DNA of 64,000 nt from an uncultured Porphyromonadaceae bacterium (lineage in GTDB: Bacteria > Bacteroidota > Bacteroidia > Bacteroidales > Muribaculaceae), in assembly GCA_947175425.1 (NCBI GenBank), contig CAMWMR010000014.1, positions 1 to 64,000 of the forward strand. Direction: 5' to 3'. The notes below the pieces were generated by a model. That model ran no database searches and was not told where the DNA came from. It worked only from the letters and a program-made list of their open reading frames with translations. Below are positions 1 to 9,807 of this stretch, piece by piece. The translations under genes were made by a program, and so were the position numbers. How positions within the stretch are numbered: position 1 is the stretch's first letter; every line of letters begins with the position of its first letter.

Positions 1-142
1 TGAGTAGTTGGTCTGGTTTCATTTTGCAAAGATAACTATATCCTCCGACATCCCCTGGCACCCACCGGAAAAATCCGCTGACCCCTTTTTCGAGGATCGA
101 AAAAGTACTAAGCACTTGTACTTCACGCGATTATATAAAAAT

Positions 143-170
143 AAAATCGAGGCTCAAAAACCTCGATTTT
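143..170 (-). terminator. Hairpin terminator after tRNA-Gln
   Basis: A perfect 10-bp stem (143-152 with 161-170) encloses an 8-base loop. It lies directly downstream of the tRNA on the minus strand, and the A-rich left flank becomes U-rich in the minus-strand transcript. The right arm also ends in four T, so it may act in both directions. Confidence 0.75.
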
Positions 171-176
171 ACTTTG

Positions 177-247
177 TTGCCTTGGAAGGATTCGAACCCT
201 CACAGGCGGAACCAGAATCCGACGTGCTACCATTACACCACAAGGCA
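177..247 (-). tRNA. tRNA-Gln (anticodon CTG)
   Basis: Read on the minus strand this is a 71-base cloverleaf: a 7-bp acceptor stem TGCCTTG/CAAGGCA, D-arm around GGTGTAATGGTAGCA, an anticodon stem CGGA/TCCG with loop TTCTGGT (anticodon CTG), and a T-loop with GGTTCGAATC. No CCA is encoded. An open frame that runs across this stretch is not a gene. Confidence 0.93.
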
Positions 248-512
248 ATTTTTGTATTGGGTTATTTCCCTTTTGCGAGTGCAAAGTTACTACCTTTTTT
301 TATTCCTGCCAAATTTTTTTGCCACTTTTTTTAAATTATTTTTCGCCAATCTCAGCTGCTTAAGCTCAAACCATTAATTGTCAGTGTTATAAGTTAACAA
401 CGCATTTCGTAAACTCAGAATAAATATAATAGGTATACTTCCGGGGTGATTTTCTCCAAAGTATATAAAGAAAACTATCTAAATTTTTGAGACATAATGC
501 GTATTGCGAAAT

Positions 513-543
513 TTTGTAAATTAGTGAAAATTCACTAATTTTG
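513..543 (+). promoter_or_regulatory. Bacteroidetes-type promoter for the lipoprotein gene
   Basis: TTTG at 513-516 and TAATTTTG at 536-543 are separated by 19 bases, matching the primary sigma factor consensus of this phylum (TTTG, 19-21 bp, TAnnTTTG). The expected transcript start lies about 30 bases before the ATG at 583. An inverted repeat (TTAGTGAA/TTCACTAA) sits between and over the two boxes and could be an operator. Between the tRNA (ends 247) and this promoter I see nothing coding. Confidence 0.7.
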
Positions 544-582
544 CAGCTCGTAAAATTAAAAATTTTCCTAATCATAAAATCA

Positions 583-2343
583 ATGAAAAAACTGCAATGC
601 ATTCCTTTGCTGTTCTCCGTGTGCCTTATGGCTGGTTCAACAGCATGCGTGGATCATGACTATGACCTTTCCGAGGACATTGACCTTACTGTTAAGTTCG
701 GCGAAACCCTCACTCTTCCGGCAAGCAGCACCGAAGAACTATCTTTCAAAAAAATTCTCGACCTCGAAAGCGACAGCTCTATAAAAGCTGTTCAGAGCGA
801 TGGTGAGTATGGACTCAAAGCCGGCGACTACGTGCTCGTGCAAAACGGTAATTCCGAAGCCGCTACTATTGAAATCGGTACCGTGGAAATAGATAATCTT
901 AGAGGAGAAAGCGCTTCCTCTGCTCTCGATCCGTTTATTGTGGGTACCGATGAGCTTATAACCGTTGCAGCGTCCCCTACTTTCAATGCAATAAATATTT
1001 CCGACGACAATGTTACCGATGAGATTGTACAAGTCGATGCAGCCGACCTTGACATCGTTATTCAATTCTCGGTTGGATATTCATCCCAAAACTTTAACGG
1101 TGTGGCATATATAAATGCCGGTTATACAGCTACTTTCGACGAATCGTGGACTGTGGAACTTGCCGGCACATCCGCCGCGGCTTATCTCGAAATGCTCGAT
1201 GCTCACACTGCTCGTTTTACACGCGACTGTGAGGTATGGCCCGGCAAACCTTTTGTAGCCGATATGCGACTCACTCATGTGGATTGCACTAAACTCCCCG
1301 CAGGGCAAGGCCTTTATGCGCCCGGACACTTCAAGCTTTCTTCGCAAATTGAGTCGAAAGGAAACATTTCCATTCAGGCAAGCGACGTTACCGGAAATAT
1401 CGCAAATCTTACTCTCGAAACAAGCACTTCGGTTAAAAACGCCGATATCCTTGCAGTTACCGGTATAGTAAATCCGCGTATCGATATTTCCCCGGTAAGT
1501 TTCGAAATTAACGACATCCCCGAATTCCTTGAAGCCGAAGGAAATAACCTCGATATCCAAAATCCTCAAATTCATTTCACGCTTACCAACACAGCTCCTG
1601 TCACACTCGACGTCAACGGTATGCTCTTGGCTCACTATTCTTCAAAGCCCGAGTTCAACGTGGGCCTCGGCGAGAAGTATGGAACCGCTCCAATTGTTGT
1701 TATGCCCGGTGCCACAACTAATTATGTGGTTTCTCGCGAACCCGTTTCCATTGCCGGAGTGCAAAATATAGTAGTCCCGGAACTCGGCGCGCTCATGAGC
1801 ACTGTGCCCGAGGAAATTATGTTTGAAGACATCTCTGCACAAGTGCGTCAGGAACCCGTTACATTCACTCTCGGTACAAGCTATAGCTACAATTGTGATT
1901 ACGAAGCAGTTGTTCCCCTTGCTTTCGGCAAGGATATGCGCCTTGAGTACAGCACCGATCAAGCCGACTGGGACAGCGACCTCGATAAATACAATTTCAA
2001 CAAAGTACGCGTTGAGCTTAGCGTTACAAACACAATCCCCATGCAAATGGTACCTGCTGTTGAAGCTATTGACCGTGCCGGAAATGTAATCCCCGACATC
2101 ACCGCTACTGTTGATGGAGTGGTAGGTGCCGGAATGATTGACAGCCCCGGTGTTTCGGAACTCGTAATCACTTTGGAATCCCGTGCCGCAAACCTCGGCA
2201 ACCTCGATGGCGTCCGAATTAACTTTACAGGCACCACGCCCGAAGAATTCGTTGGCGTAAATCTTAACGAGAACCAGTCATTACGTTTCTCCGACATCAA
2301 AATTACAATCCTCGGAGGTATAACCATCGACTTAAACGACTAA
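583..2343 (+). CDS. Predicted surface lipoprotein of unknown function
   Basis: This 586-residue protein has a lipoprotein signal: basic start MKK, a hydrophobic core and a Cys near residue 22 in the context GSTAC, followed by an acidic stretch that in Bacteroidota often goes with export to the cell surface. The rest is Thr/Ser/Asp-rich and looks like strings of beta strands without enzyme motifs. I start it at 583 rather than at an in-frame ATG at 541, because the -7 promoter box at 536-543 covers the earlier codon. The next gene, a predicted barrel, begins 6 bases after the stop, so the two are probably one operon and may work as an outer-membrane pair. I do not recognise a named family, and base use is like that of the neighbours. 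Confidence 0.85.
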   Translation: MKKLQCIPLLFSVCLMAGSTACVDHDYDLSEDIDLTVKFGETLTLPASSTEELSFKKILDLESDSSIKAVQSDGEYGLKAGDYVLVQNGNSEAATIEIGTVEIDNLRGESASSALDPFIVGTDELITVAASPTFNAINISDDNVTDEIVQVDAADLDIVIQFSVGYSSQNFNGVAYINAGYTATFDESWTVELAGTSAAAYLEMLDAHTARFTRDCEVWPGKPFVADMRLTHVDCTKLPAGQGLYAPGHFKLSSQIESKGNISIQASDVTGNIANLTLETSTSVKNADILAVTGIVNPRIDISPVSFEINDIPEFLEAEGNNLDIQNPQIHFTLTNTAPVTLDVNGMLLAHYSSKPEFNVGLGEKYGTAPIVVMPGATTNYVVSREPVSIAGVQNIVVPELGALMSTVPEEIMFEDISAQVRQEPVTFTLGTSYSYNCDYEAVVPLAFGKDMRLEYSTDQADWDSDLDKYNFNKVRVELSVTNTIPMQMVPAVEAIDRAGNVIPDITATVDGVVGAGMIDSPGVSELVITLESRAANLGNLDGVRINFTGTTPEEFVGVNLNENQSLRFSDIKITILGGITIDLND

Positions 2344-2349
2344 TCGGAA

Positions 2350-3783
2350 ATGAAAGCAATTAAAAATACCATAATAGCTGCCGCCGCATTGTGCGCCGGT
2401 TTTGGTGCTTCGGCTCAGGAAGCTCCCCGCACAGCCTACTTCCTCGACGGTTATTCCTACCGTCACGAACTAAACCCCGCATTCGGAGGGGAACGAAACT
2501 ATATCTCAATTCCCGTCCTCGCAAATATGAATATGGGACTGTTCTCCAATGTTGGTGTAAACACTTTCCTGTATCCCACAACAAGCGGCCCCTACAAGCT
2601 CACAACATTCATGAGCCCCACTGTCGACGCCAACGAGTTCCTTGGCAAGCTCAAGAATATGAACCACATAAACATGAGCAGCGACATTACGCTCCTTTCT
2701 GCCGGCTTCAAGGCCTTCAAGGGCTATAACACCATTACCGTCGGAGTCCATGCCGATATGGGTGTGGGATTGCCAAAGGATTTGTTCACATTCATGAAGC
2801 TGGGACAAACCGGAGAGGATACACACTATAATTTCAAGGATATCAACGCAAGCGCAAATGCTTGGGCTGAAATAGCACTCGGACACAGTCACAAAATCAA
2901 CGAGAAACTCACCGTCGGCGCAAAAGTGAAGTTCCTCCTCGGAATCGCATCCCTAAAGGCCAAAATCGACAATATGGACGTGCGCATGAACAATAACGCC
3001 TGGACCATCAATGCACAAGGCTCAATGGAAATTGCCGCCGGCTCGGGACTTTACGTTCCCACAAAACAGGAAACCGGTGCCGATTACAGCACTCCGTCCG
3101 AAGCCGACCTCATTGAATGGAACGATGTGGAATACAACAACTTCAGCCTCTCGGGATTCGGCCTCGGCTTCGACCTCGGCGCTACATATCAACTCCTGCC
3201 CGACCTTCAGCTCTCCGCCGCTGTTACCGACCTCGGTTTCATGAACTACAGCCATGCCGTAAAGGGCGCCACATCGCAGACTTCGTGGGTGTTCGACGGC
3301 TTCCATAATATTGCCATTGATGACAATGCGCCCGATTACGAAGAAAACAAAATCGATGAACAAATCGACAGGCTTTGGGATGATCTTCAGGATGTTGTGA
3401 ATTTTCACCGAACCGAGCAGGATGCGTCATTTAACCGCGCATTGTTTGCAAACATACGCCTCGGCGCCGAGTATAAAATGCCCTTCTACAAAAATCTTAC
3501 CGGAGCATTCCTGTTCACATCTCACATTGCAGGCGTATCCACTTGGAACGAAGGACGTTTCTATGCAAACGTGAAACCCGTAAAATGGTTCGACGCAACT
3601 GTTAACTACGGTATTTCAACCTACGGTTCATCTTTCGGGTGGATGATTAACTTCCATCCAAAAGGATTCAATTTCTTTGTCGGTTCCGACCACCAGTGCT
3701 TCAATGTAACTCCTCAGGGGCTTCCTGTTGGAAAAGCCAACTTCAACCTCAATCTCGGCTTTAACGTAACTTTCGGTTCCTGA
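2350..3783 (+). CDS. DUF5723-type outer-membrane protein
   Basis: The 477-residue product begins with a Sec signal (MKAIKNTIIAAAALCAGFGASA, cut before QE). It then shows alternating aromatic beta strands and repeated G-x-x-Y/F patterns and ends in a strand rich in Asn, Leu and Phe, which fits an outer-membrane beta-barrel. The early stretch about a Tyr-rich start, HELNPAFGG and a strand of small residues resembles the Bacteroidota DUF5723 family, whose function is unknown. It lies 6 bases behind the lipoprotein gene and ahead of a shared hairpin terminator. A role with the lipoprotein at the cell surface is inferred from adjacency only. Confidence 0.8.
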   Translation: MKAIKNTIIAAAALCAGFGASAQEAPRTAYFLDGYSYRHELNPAFGGERNYISIPVLANMNMGLFSNVGVNTFLYPTTSGPYKLTTFMSPTVDANEFLGKLKNMNHINMSSDITLLSAGFKAFKGYNTITVGVHADMGVGLPKDLFTFMKLGQTGEDTHYNFKDINASANAWAEIALGHSHKINEKLTVGAKVKFLLGIASLKAKIDNMDVRMNNNAWTINAQGSMEIAAGSGLYVPTKQETGADYSTPSEADLIEWNDVEYNNFSLSGFGLGFDLGATYQLLPDLQLSAAVTDLGFMNYSHAVKGATSQTSWVFDGFHNIAIDDNAPDYEENKIDEQIDRLWDDLQDVVNFHRTEQDASFNRALFANIRLGAEYKMPFYKNLTGAFLFTSHIAGVSTWNEGRFYANVKPVKWFDATVNYGISTYGSSFGWMINFHPKGFNFFVGSDHQCFNVTPQGLPVGKANFNLNLGFNVTFGS

Positions 3784-3805
3784 GAAACCGAATAAAATAC
3801 TAAAA

Positions 3806-3838
3806 AAGGAGGCGGTGTCAATGCGACATCGCCTCCTT
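3806..3838. terminator. Bidirectional terminator between convergent genes
   Basis: A 14-bp stem with one G-T wobble (3806-3819 with 3825-3838) has a 5-base loop. Six A precede it, giving a U-run on the minus strand, where it would end the PUL operon. It also ends the plus-strand lipoprotein/DUF5723 pair. Confidence 0.85.
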
Positions 3839-3886
3839 CCGTCTTGAAAAAGCCTATTGATATAATGGTTATGGATATTTCAACAC

Positions 3887-6214
3887 TTATTTGTTGGGAC
3901 TTGCGTATTCCTTTGTCTGTGTGCAGCTTATAACCTTGGAGAGCTTGCCGGCTGTCAGTCGGAAATCGCCTTCTTCAAGAATCCATTTTCCGTCATGCCC
4001 CACATAGGCAAGCTCCGATGCAGGCAGTTTAAAAGTGACTGTGCGCGTTTGCCCGGGAGCAAGTTCAATTTTTTCAAATGCCCGTAGACGTCGGTTGTCG
4101 GGAACTATACGCGATGCGACAAGGTCGGTCGAATAAAGCATCACGGTTTCTTTGCCTGCAACGTTTCCGGTATTGGTAACATCAACCGATACGCTTATTA
4201 CATCGCCGTCAACGAATTTATCCTTTGATGTGCGCAGATTGCCGTACTCGAATGTTGTATAGCTCAGTCCGTAACCGAATGGCCACTGATTTGTTATTGA
4301 CGCGTTGTAATCGTATGCTCCCGCCATGGTTCCAACTTGTTCCGATGCCTTGTAGTCGTAGGTCGAAAGCGAATTTACATCGCGGGGATAGGTATAAGGC
4401 AATCGTCCCGAAAAATTTTCTTCTCCTGCCATAAGCATTGCAAGCGCGTCGCCGCCCTCGCTGCCGGGAAGAAGAATATCTACAATCGCCGCTGCAAGAG
4501 GCTCTATATCAGATATTACGCGCGCACGCCCTTCGTTGAGTATCATCACAATCGGTTTTCCTGTCGCTGCGGCAATCCTTACAAGCTCTTTCTGATTGGC
4601 CGAAAGATTGAGATCCGAGAGGTTACCCGGTGTTTCGGTATAAGAATTTTCGCCCACGCACACAACTATTACATCGGCATTCTTGGCCGCTTCGGCAACA
4701 GGTTCAAAATCGGGAGCATTTTCATCGTTGTAGCCGCCGTTTTCGTTGTAAGTCACCCCGGGAACATAGCTCACGTTTTCGCTACCGAAAGTATTTGCCA
4801 AAGCCTCGTAAATTGTGTTCTTCTCGGCGAGTTCTTCGGGACTTAATTTGCCTTGCCAGGTAATTGTCCAGCCGCCGTTGAGCGAACGCATGCTGTTGGC
4901 ATTCGGACCCGTCACAAGAATTTTTGTGCCTTTTTTCAGCGGAAGTATATCGCCGTCGTTTTTAAGAAGAATCATGGATTCCACGGCAGCTCGTCGGGCA
5001 GCTTCGGCATTCTTGGCCGAACCGAATTCGGGATAATCCTTAAGCTGCGGAACGGGGTTTTCAAACAGCCCCAGGCGATATTTCAGTCGCAGAACGCGGC
5101 GCGTTGCATCGTCAATACGTTCCATAGAAACCTCGCCTTCCTCCACAAGTTCTTTAAGCAGAGTGCAGTAATCCCACTGATACGGCTCCATAGCCATGTC
5201 AATACCTGCATTGATTGCCATTTTTATAGCTTCCTTTTTGTTTCTGGCAACTTTCTCGCGGGAATACAGATTGTTGATGTCGGACCAGTCGGTTACAATC
5301 ATACCGTCCCATTGCAGCTCGTCTTTGAGCCAGTCGGTGAGCAGGCGTTTGTTTATGTGTGTTGGAATACCGTTCACACTTGCCGAATTTACCATTACCG
5401 TAAGTGCGCCGGCCTCAATACATTTTTTGTAAGGCTCAAAATGTTTTTCGCGCAGGTCGGCCTCGCTGACATAGGCCGGTGTACGGTCCTTGCCGCTGAA
5501 AGGCACCGAGTAGGCCATATAGTGTTTTACCGATGTGGCAATATTGTTTTTCCCTATTTTGTTGGGATTATCGCCCTGGAAGCCGCGAACCTGTGCGGCG
5601 CCCATTTCTCCCGAGAGATACGGATCCTCGCCGAAATTCTCCCATACGCGAGGCCACGAGGCAACGCGCACAAGGTCAACGGTAGGGGAGTAGGTCCACG
5701 GGCATGCCGAGGCCTTTGTCTCATAGGCTGTTATAGAAGCCGATTCTTTGGCAAGCTCGCGGTTGAATGTAGCCGCAAGCGATATGTTTTGCGGGAAGAG
5801 TGTGCCGCCGGTCGAGTAGGTCACACCGTGGTTCTGGTCAAGGCCGTAAATACATGGAATTCCAATCTCGCGCATCGAAACTTCCTGAATTTTACCTATT
5901 ACCTCGTTCCATTCTTCGGGAGTGAGCGAATGCTGAGGTGCGTTGAGTATTGAACCTACTTTGTATTTGCTTATTATGGAATCGAGCATCCCGGGATGAT
6001 ATACAAGTTTTCCGTCGGGACCTCGGTGACAAATAAGGTCTATGGCAAGTTCGGTCATCTGGCCAATCTTTTCTTCAAGAGTCATCCGTGCCAGTGTTTC
6101 CTCTACTTTCTTTTCAAGTTTGTTGTCGCGGGGAATTGCCGGAACGGCGGCGCTTGCCGAAACAAGCGTCGCCATAAGGGCAATACCCGTCATTATTTTG
6201 CGGGTGCTTTTCAT
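3887..6214 (-). CDS. GH3 beta-glucosidase, BglX-like, secreted
   Basis: This 775-residue glycoside hydrolase family 3 enzyme has a Sec signal ending near residue 23. The N-terminal barrel carries the family hallmarks, including the K-H-Y substrate site (about 230-232) and the nucleophile Asp309 in MIVTDWSD. A second alpha/beta domain (roughly 410-620) and a C-terminal fibronectin-III-like domain (about 680-775) complete the usual layout, and the length is typical. GH3 enzymes release single sugars from the non-reducing ends of beta-glucosides or xylosides. It is the last gene of the leftward PUL operon, 10 bases after the other GH3, and would act in the periplasm on imported oligosaccharides. 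Beta-glucosidase is the best guess; xylosidase cannot be excluded. Confidence 0.92.
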   Translation of the reverse strand: MKSTRKIMTGIALMATLVSASAAVPAIPRDNKLEKKVEETLARMTLEEKIGQMTELAIDLICHRGPDGKLVYHPGMLDSIISKYKVGSILNAPQHSLTPEEWNEVIGKIQEVSMREIGIPCIYGLDQNHGVTYSTGGTLFPQNISLAATFNRELAKESASITAYETKASACPWTYSPTVDLVRVASWPRVWENFGEDPYLSGEMGAAQVRGFQGDNPNKIGKNNIATSVKHYMAYSVPFSGKDRTPAYVSEADLREKHFEPYKKCIEAGALTVMVNSASVNGIPTHINKRLLTDWLKDELQWDGMIVTDWSDINNLYSREKVARNKKEAIKMAINAGIDMAMEPYQWDYCTLLKELVEEGEVSMERIDDATRRVLRLKYRLGLFENPVPQLKDYPEFGSAKNAEAARRAAVESMILLKNDGDILPLKKGTKILVTGPNANSMRSLNGGWTITWQGKLSPEELAEKNTIYEALANTFGSENVSYVPGVTYNENGGYNDENAPDFEPVAEAAKNADVIVVCVGENSYTETPGNLSDLNLSANQKELVRIAAATGKPIVMILNEGRARVISDIEPLAAAIVDILLPGSEGGDALAMLMAGEENFSGRLPYTYPRDVNSLSTYDYKASEQVGTMAGAYDYNASITNQWPFGYGLSYTTFEYGNLRTSKDKFVDGDVISVSVDVTNTGNVAGKETVMLYSTDLVASRIVPDNRRLRAFEKIELAPGQTRTVTFKLPASELAYVGHDGKWILEEGDFRLTAGKLSKVISCTQTKEYASPNK

Positions 6215-6224
6215 TTGGTTATGA

Positions 6225-8567
6225 TTATCGTTTAAGAGTATTTATATCGGCGCAAGGGGCAAACAGGTTGTTTGTTGCCAGAGTGGCTGCAGAGGCATCT
6301 ACATCCACTTTCTTGCGAATATCGCGGCTGGAAGCGCCAATCATCAGTTCATATTTGCCGGGATCAACCACCCATGCGGAGGCTTCCTCGTCGTATGAGG
6401 CCAGGTCCGAAGCTGCAAAGACAAGCTCAACAGTAGCGCTTTCGCCCGGCTGCAGTTCTGCCGTTTTGGCAAACGCACGCAACTCTTTTTCGGGTTTGTT
6501 GCGTTTTATACGCTCGGGTGCGGCGGCATAGAGCTGCACAATTTCCTTGCCGGGGAAATTGCCGCTGTTGCGGATATCCAAGGTAACTGTGTATTTGCCG
6601 TCGGCGTATTTTACCTCAGGCGTACCGTAGTCGAATGTGGTGTACGACAGTCCGTAACCGAAAGGATAGCTCACATTTTTATTGAAGCTGTCGAAATAGC
6701 GGTATCCTACGTATATATCCTCTTCGTAAGGAGTGTAGTGATAGTTGCGGACAGGGTTCTCAACGCTGTCGTTGCTGCCCCCGATTTTTATTTCCTCCTT
6801 CATGTCCTGCGGGAAGTTCGTGGACGAGGCATGGTCGGTGAAAGCAACAGGAAAAGTCATGGTGAGTTTGCCCGAGGGGTAAGCCTTGCCGGTCAGTACA
6901 TCGGCAACAGAGTTGCCGCCTTCCTGTCCGCCCTGCCATGCGCAAAGTATTGCATCGGGCTTGTTTTTCCATGATTCGGTTTCAATTACGCCTCCGATAT
7001 TCATAATAACCACAACCTTTTTACCTTTGGCATGGAATGCCCGAACCACGTCGTTGAGAAGACTTTTGTTGGCGGAGCTGAGATTGAAATCGGACGTTTC
7101 GCGGTCCAGGAATTCTCCCGAATTGCGGCCTATTGTCACAATTGCCAAATCGGCATCGGCGGCATGGCGGTTAAGTTCAGCGGAAGTAAATGTCATTTCC
7201 TCGGGACAAGGAATGGGAAGGAACTGACTGAATTTGCCTCCTGTGGGCTTGTTACGTTCGTTCTCTTTCTCGATGTGCTCGGCGTAGCGGCTTTCAAGTT
7301 CCGGAACGGCGAGCTCAAAACCGGCGTTTTTAAGGCCGTCGAGCAGCGAAACGGTGTAAGCGCGGTTTACATTGCCGCTGCCCGTACCTCCGGCAATCCA
7401 GTTGTACGACATACATCCGTAAAGAGCAACTTTTTTATTTCCGGCTGCAATGGGAAGTGTGTTGCCCTCGTTTTTAAGAAGCACCATGCCGTCGGCAGCG
7501 CTTGTACGGGTTACGGCGGCGTGGGCGGCAAGGTCGGGATTGTTGCTTGCCGTGTAGCCCTTGAAGCGCGGAGTCTGCATTATAAGATTGAGGATACGTC
7601 CCACATTGCGGTCCAGTACTTTCTCGTCCAGACTGCCGTTCTTCACAGCCGCAACAATGGCATCGTACTGCTTGTCGAGTCCCGGCTGGAGCATATCGTT
7701 GCCGGCAACCATTTGTGCCACGGCATCGCTGCCTCCGAACCAGTCGGTCATAACCATTCCTCCGTAGCCCCACTCATCGCGAAGCAGAGTCTGCAACAGT
7801 TCTTCGCTCTCCGATGTGTAGGTGCCGTTGATGCGGTTATAGGAGGTCATGACAGTCCAAGGCGCGCTTTCTTTGATAACGGTTTCAAAGCCTTTGAGAT
7901 AAATTTCGCGGAGCGCACGTGGACTTACATGAGCGTCGTTGCCCATTCGGTTGGTTTCCTGGTTGTTTCCCGCGAAATGTTTTACCGATGTTCCCACTCC
8001 GTTGCTTTGAATGCCGCGGACGTAGGCAGCAGCTATTTTGCCGGCAACAAGAGGGTCTTCGGAATAATACTCGAAATTGCGTCCGCAAAGAGGGTTGCGG
8101 TGGATGTTGAGTGCCGGTGCCAGTAGTACGTCGGCACCATATTCAAGCACTTCTTCGCCAATGGCTTTGCCCACTTGCGCAACAAGGGTGGTATCCCAGG
8201 TACAGGCAAGCAGAGTGCCTATTGGAAAATGAGTGCAATAGTAAGTTGCGCTGTCTCCTTCGCGCGTGGGATTTATGCGCAGGCCGGCAGGGCCGTCGGC
8301 GAGCACAATGGAAGGTATGCCAAGGCGTGGCACCGGATAGGTAGTGCCGGCAGCTCCGGGGACAAGATTGCGGGTTTCGCCCACAACTGCGCTGTCGCCC
8401 TCGCTGAACCCTTCCATACCGGTTCCCACAACAAGGTGAGCCTTTTCCTCAAGAGTCATGGCGGCGATAACATCATCAAGGTCGGCTTTGCCGAGCTGAG
8501 GGGTTCTGTCGCCGCACGAGGCGAGCAAGAGGCATCCTGCAGCCGCCATATATGTCAGTTTGTTCAT
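6225..8567 (-). CDS. GH3 beta-glucosidase lipoprotein
   Basis: I start at 8567, giving 780 residues with a lipoprotein signal and lipobox LLASC (Cys18). An in-frame ATG at 8645 would place 26 extra residues over the end of the upstream esterase gene. The family 3 barrel contains K-H-F near 196-198 and the nucleophile Asp275 in MVMTDWFG. The second domain (about 370-610) has a Lys/Glu/Pro-rich insertion near 440-470, and a fibronectin-like C-terminal domain follows. The paralogue downstream differs strongly in sequence, so the two probably split substrates or linkages. Being lipidated, this one is membrane-bound, periplasmic or at the surface, while its partner looks soluble. It begins 20 bases after the CE1 esterase gene. 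Confidence 0.9.
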   Translation of the reverse strand: MNKLTYMAAAGCLLLASCGDRTPQLGKADLDDVIAAMTLEEKAHLVVGTGMEGFSEGDSAVVGETRNLVPGAAGTTYPVPRLGIPSIVLADGPAGLRINPTREGDSATYYCTHFPIGTLLACTWDTTLVAQVGKAIGEEVLEYGADVLLAPALNIHRNPLCGRNFEYYSEDPLVAGKIAAAYVRGIQSNGVGTSVKHFAGNNQETNRMGNDAHVSPRALREIYLKGFETVIKESAPWTVMTSYNRINGTYTSESEELLQTLLRDEWGYGGMVMTDWFGGSDAVAQMVAGNDMLQPGLDKQYDAIVAAVKNGSLDEKVLDRNVGRILNLIMQTPRFKGYTASNNPDLAAHAAVTRTSAADGMVLLKNEGNTLPIAAGNKKVALYGCMSYNWIAGGTGSGNVNRAYTVSLLDGLKNAGFELAVPELESRYAEHIEKENERNKPTGGKFSQFLPIPCPEEMTFTSAELNRHAADADLAIVTIGRNSGEFLDRETSDFNLSSANKSLLNDVVRAFHAKGKKVVVIMNIGGVIETESWKNKPDAILCAWQGGQEGGNSVADVLTGKAYPSGKLTMTFPVAFTDHASSTNFPQDMKEEIKIGGSNDSVENPVRNYHYTPYEEDIYVGYRYFDSFNKNVSYPFGYGLSYTTFDYGTPEVKYADGKYTVTLDIRNSGNFPGKEIVQLYAAAPERIKRNKPEKELRAFAKTAELQPGESATVELVFAASDLASYDEEASAWVVDPGKYELMIGASSRDIRKKVDVDASAATLATNNLFAPCADINTLKR

Positions 8568-8587
8568 AATGAGTCGGTTATTGGATA

Positions 8588-9787
<1,200 letters not shown>

Positions 9788-9807
9788 TTATTTAATTGGT
9801 TTCGTTA

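Noticed and set aside
8-334. Plus-strand open frame across the tRNA-Gln
   Set aside because: It overlaps a clear tRNA and its terminator and has no likely protein composition.
4853-5953. Long plus-strand open frame opposite the BglX-like gene
   Set aside because: It mirrors codon bias of the real minus-strand GH3 gene, whose catalytic motifs are intact; the antisense product has no motif, signal or promoter. The same holds for long frames opposite other genes, such as 8648-9763 and 11479-12303.
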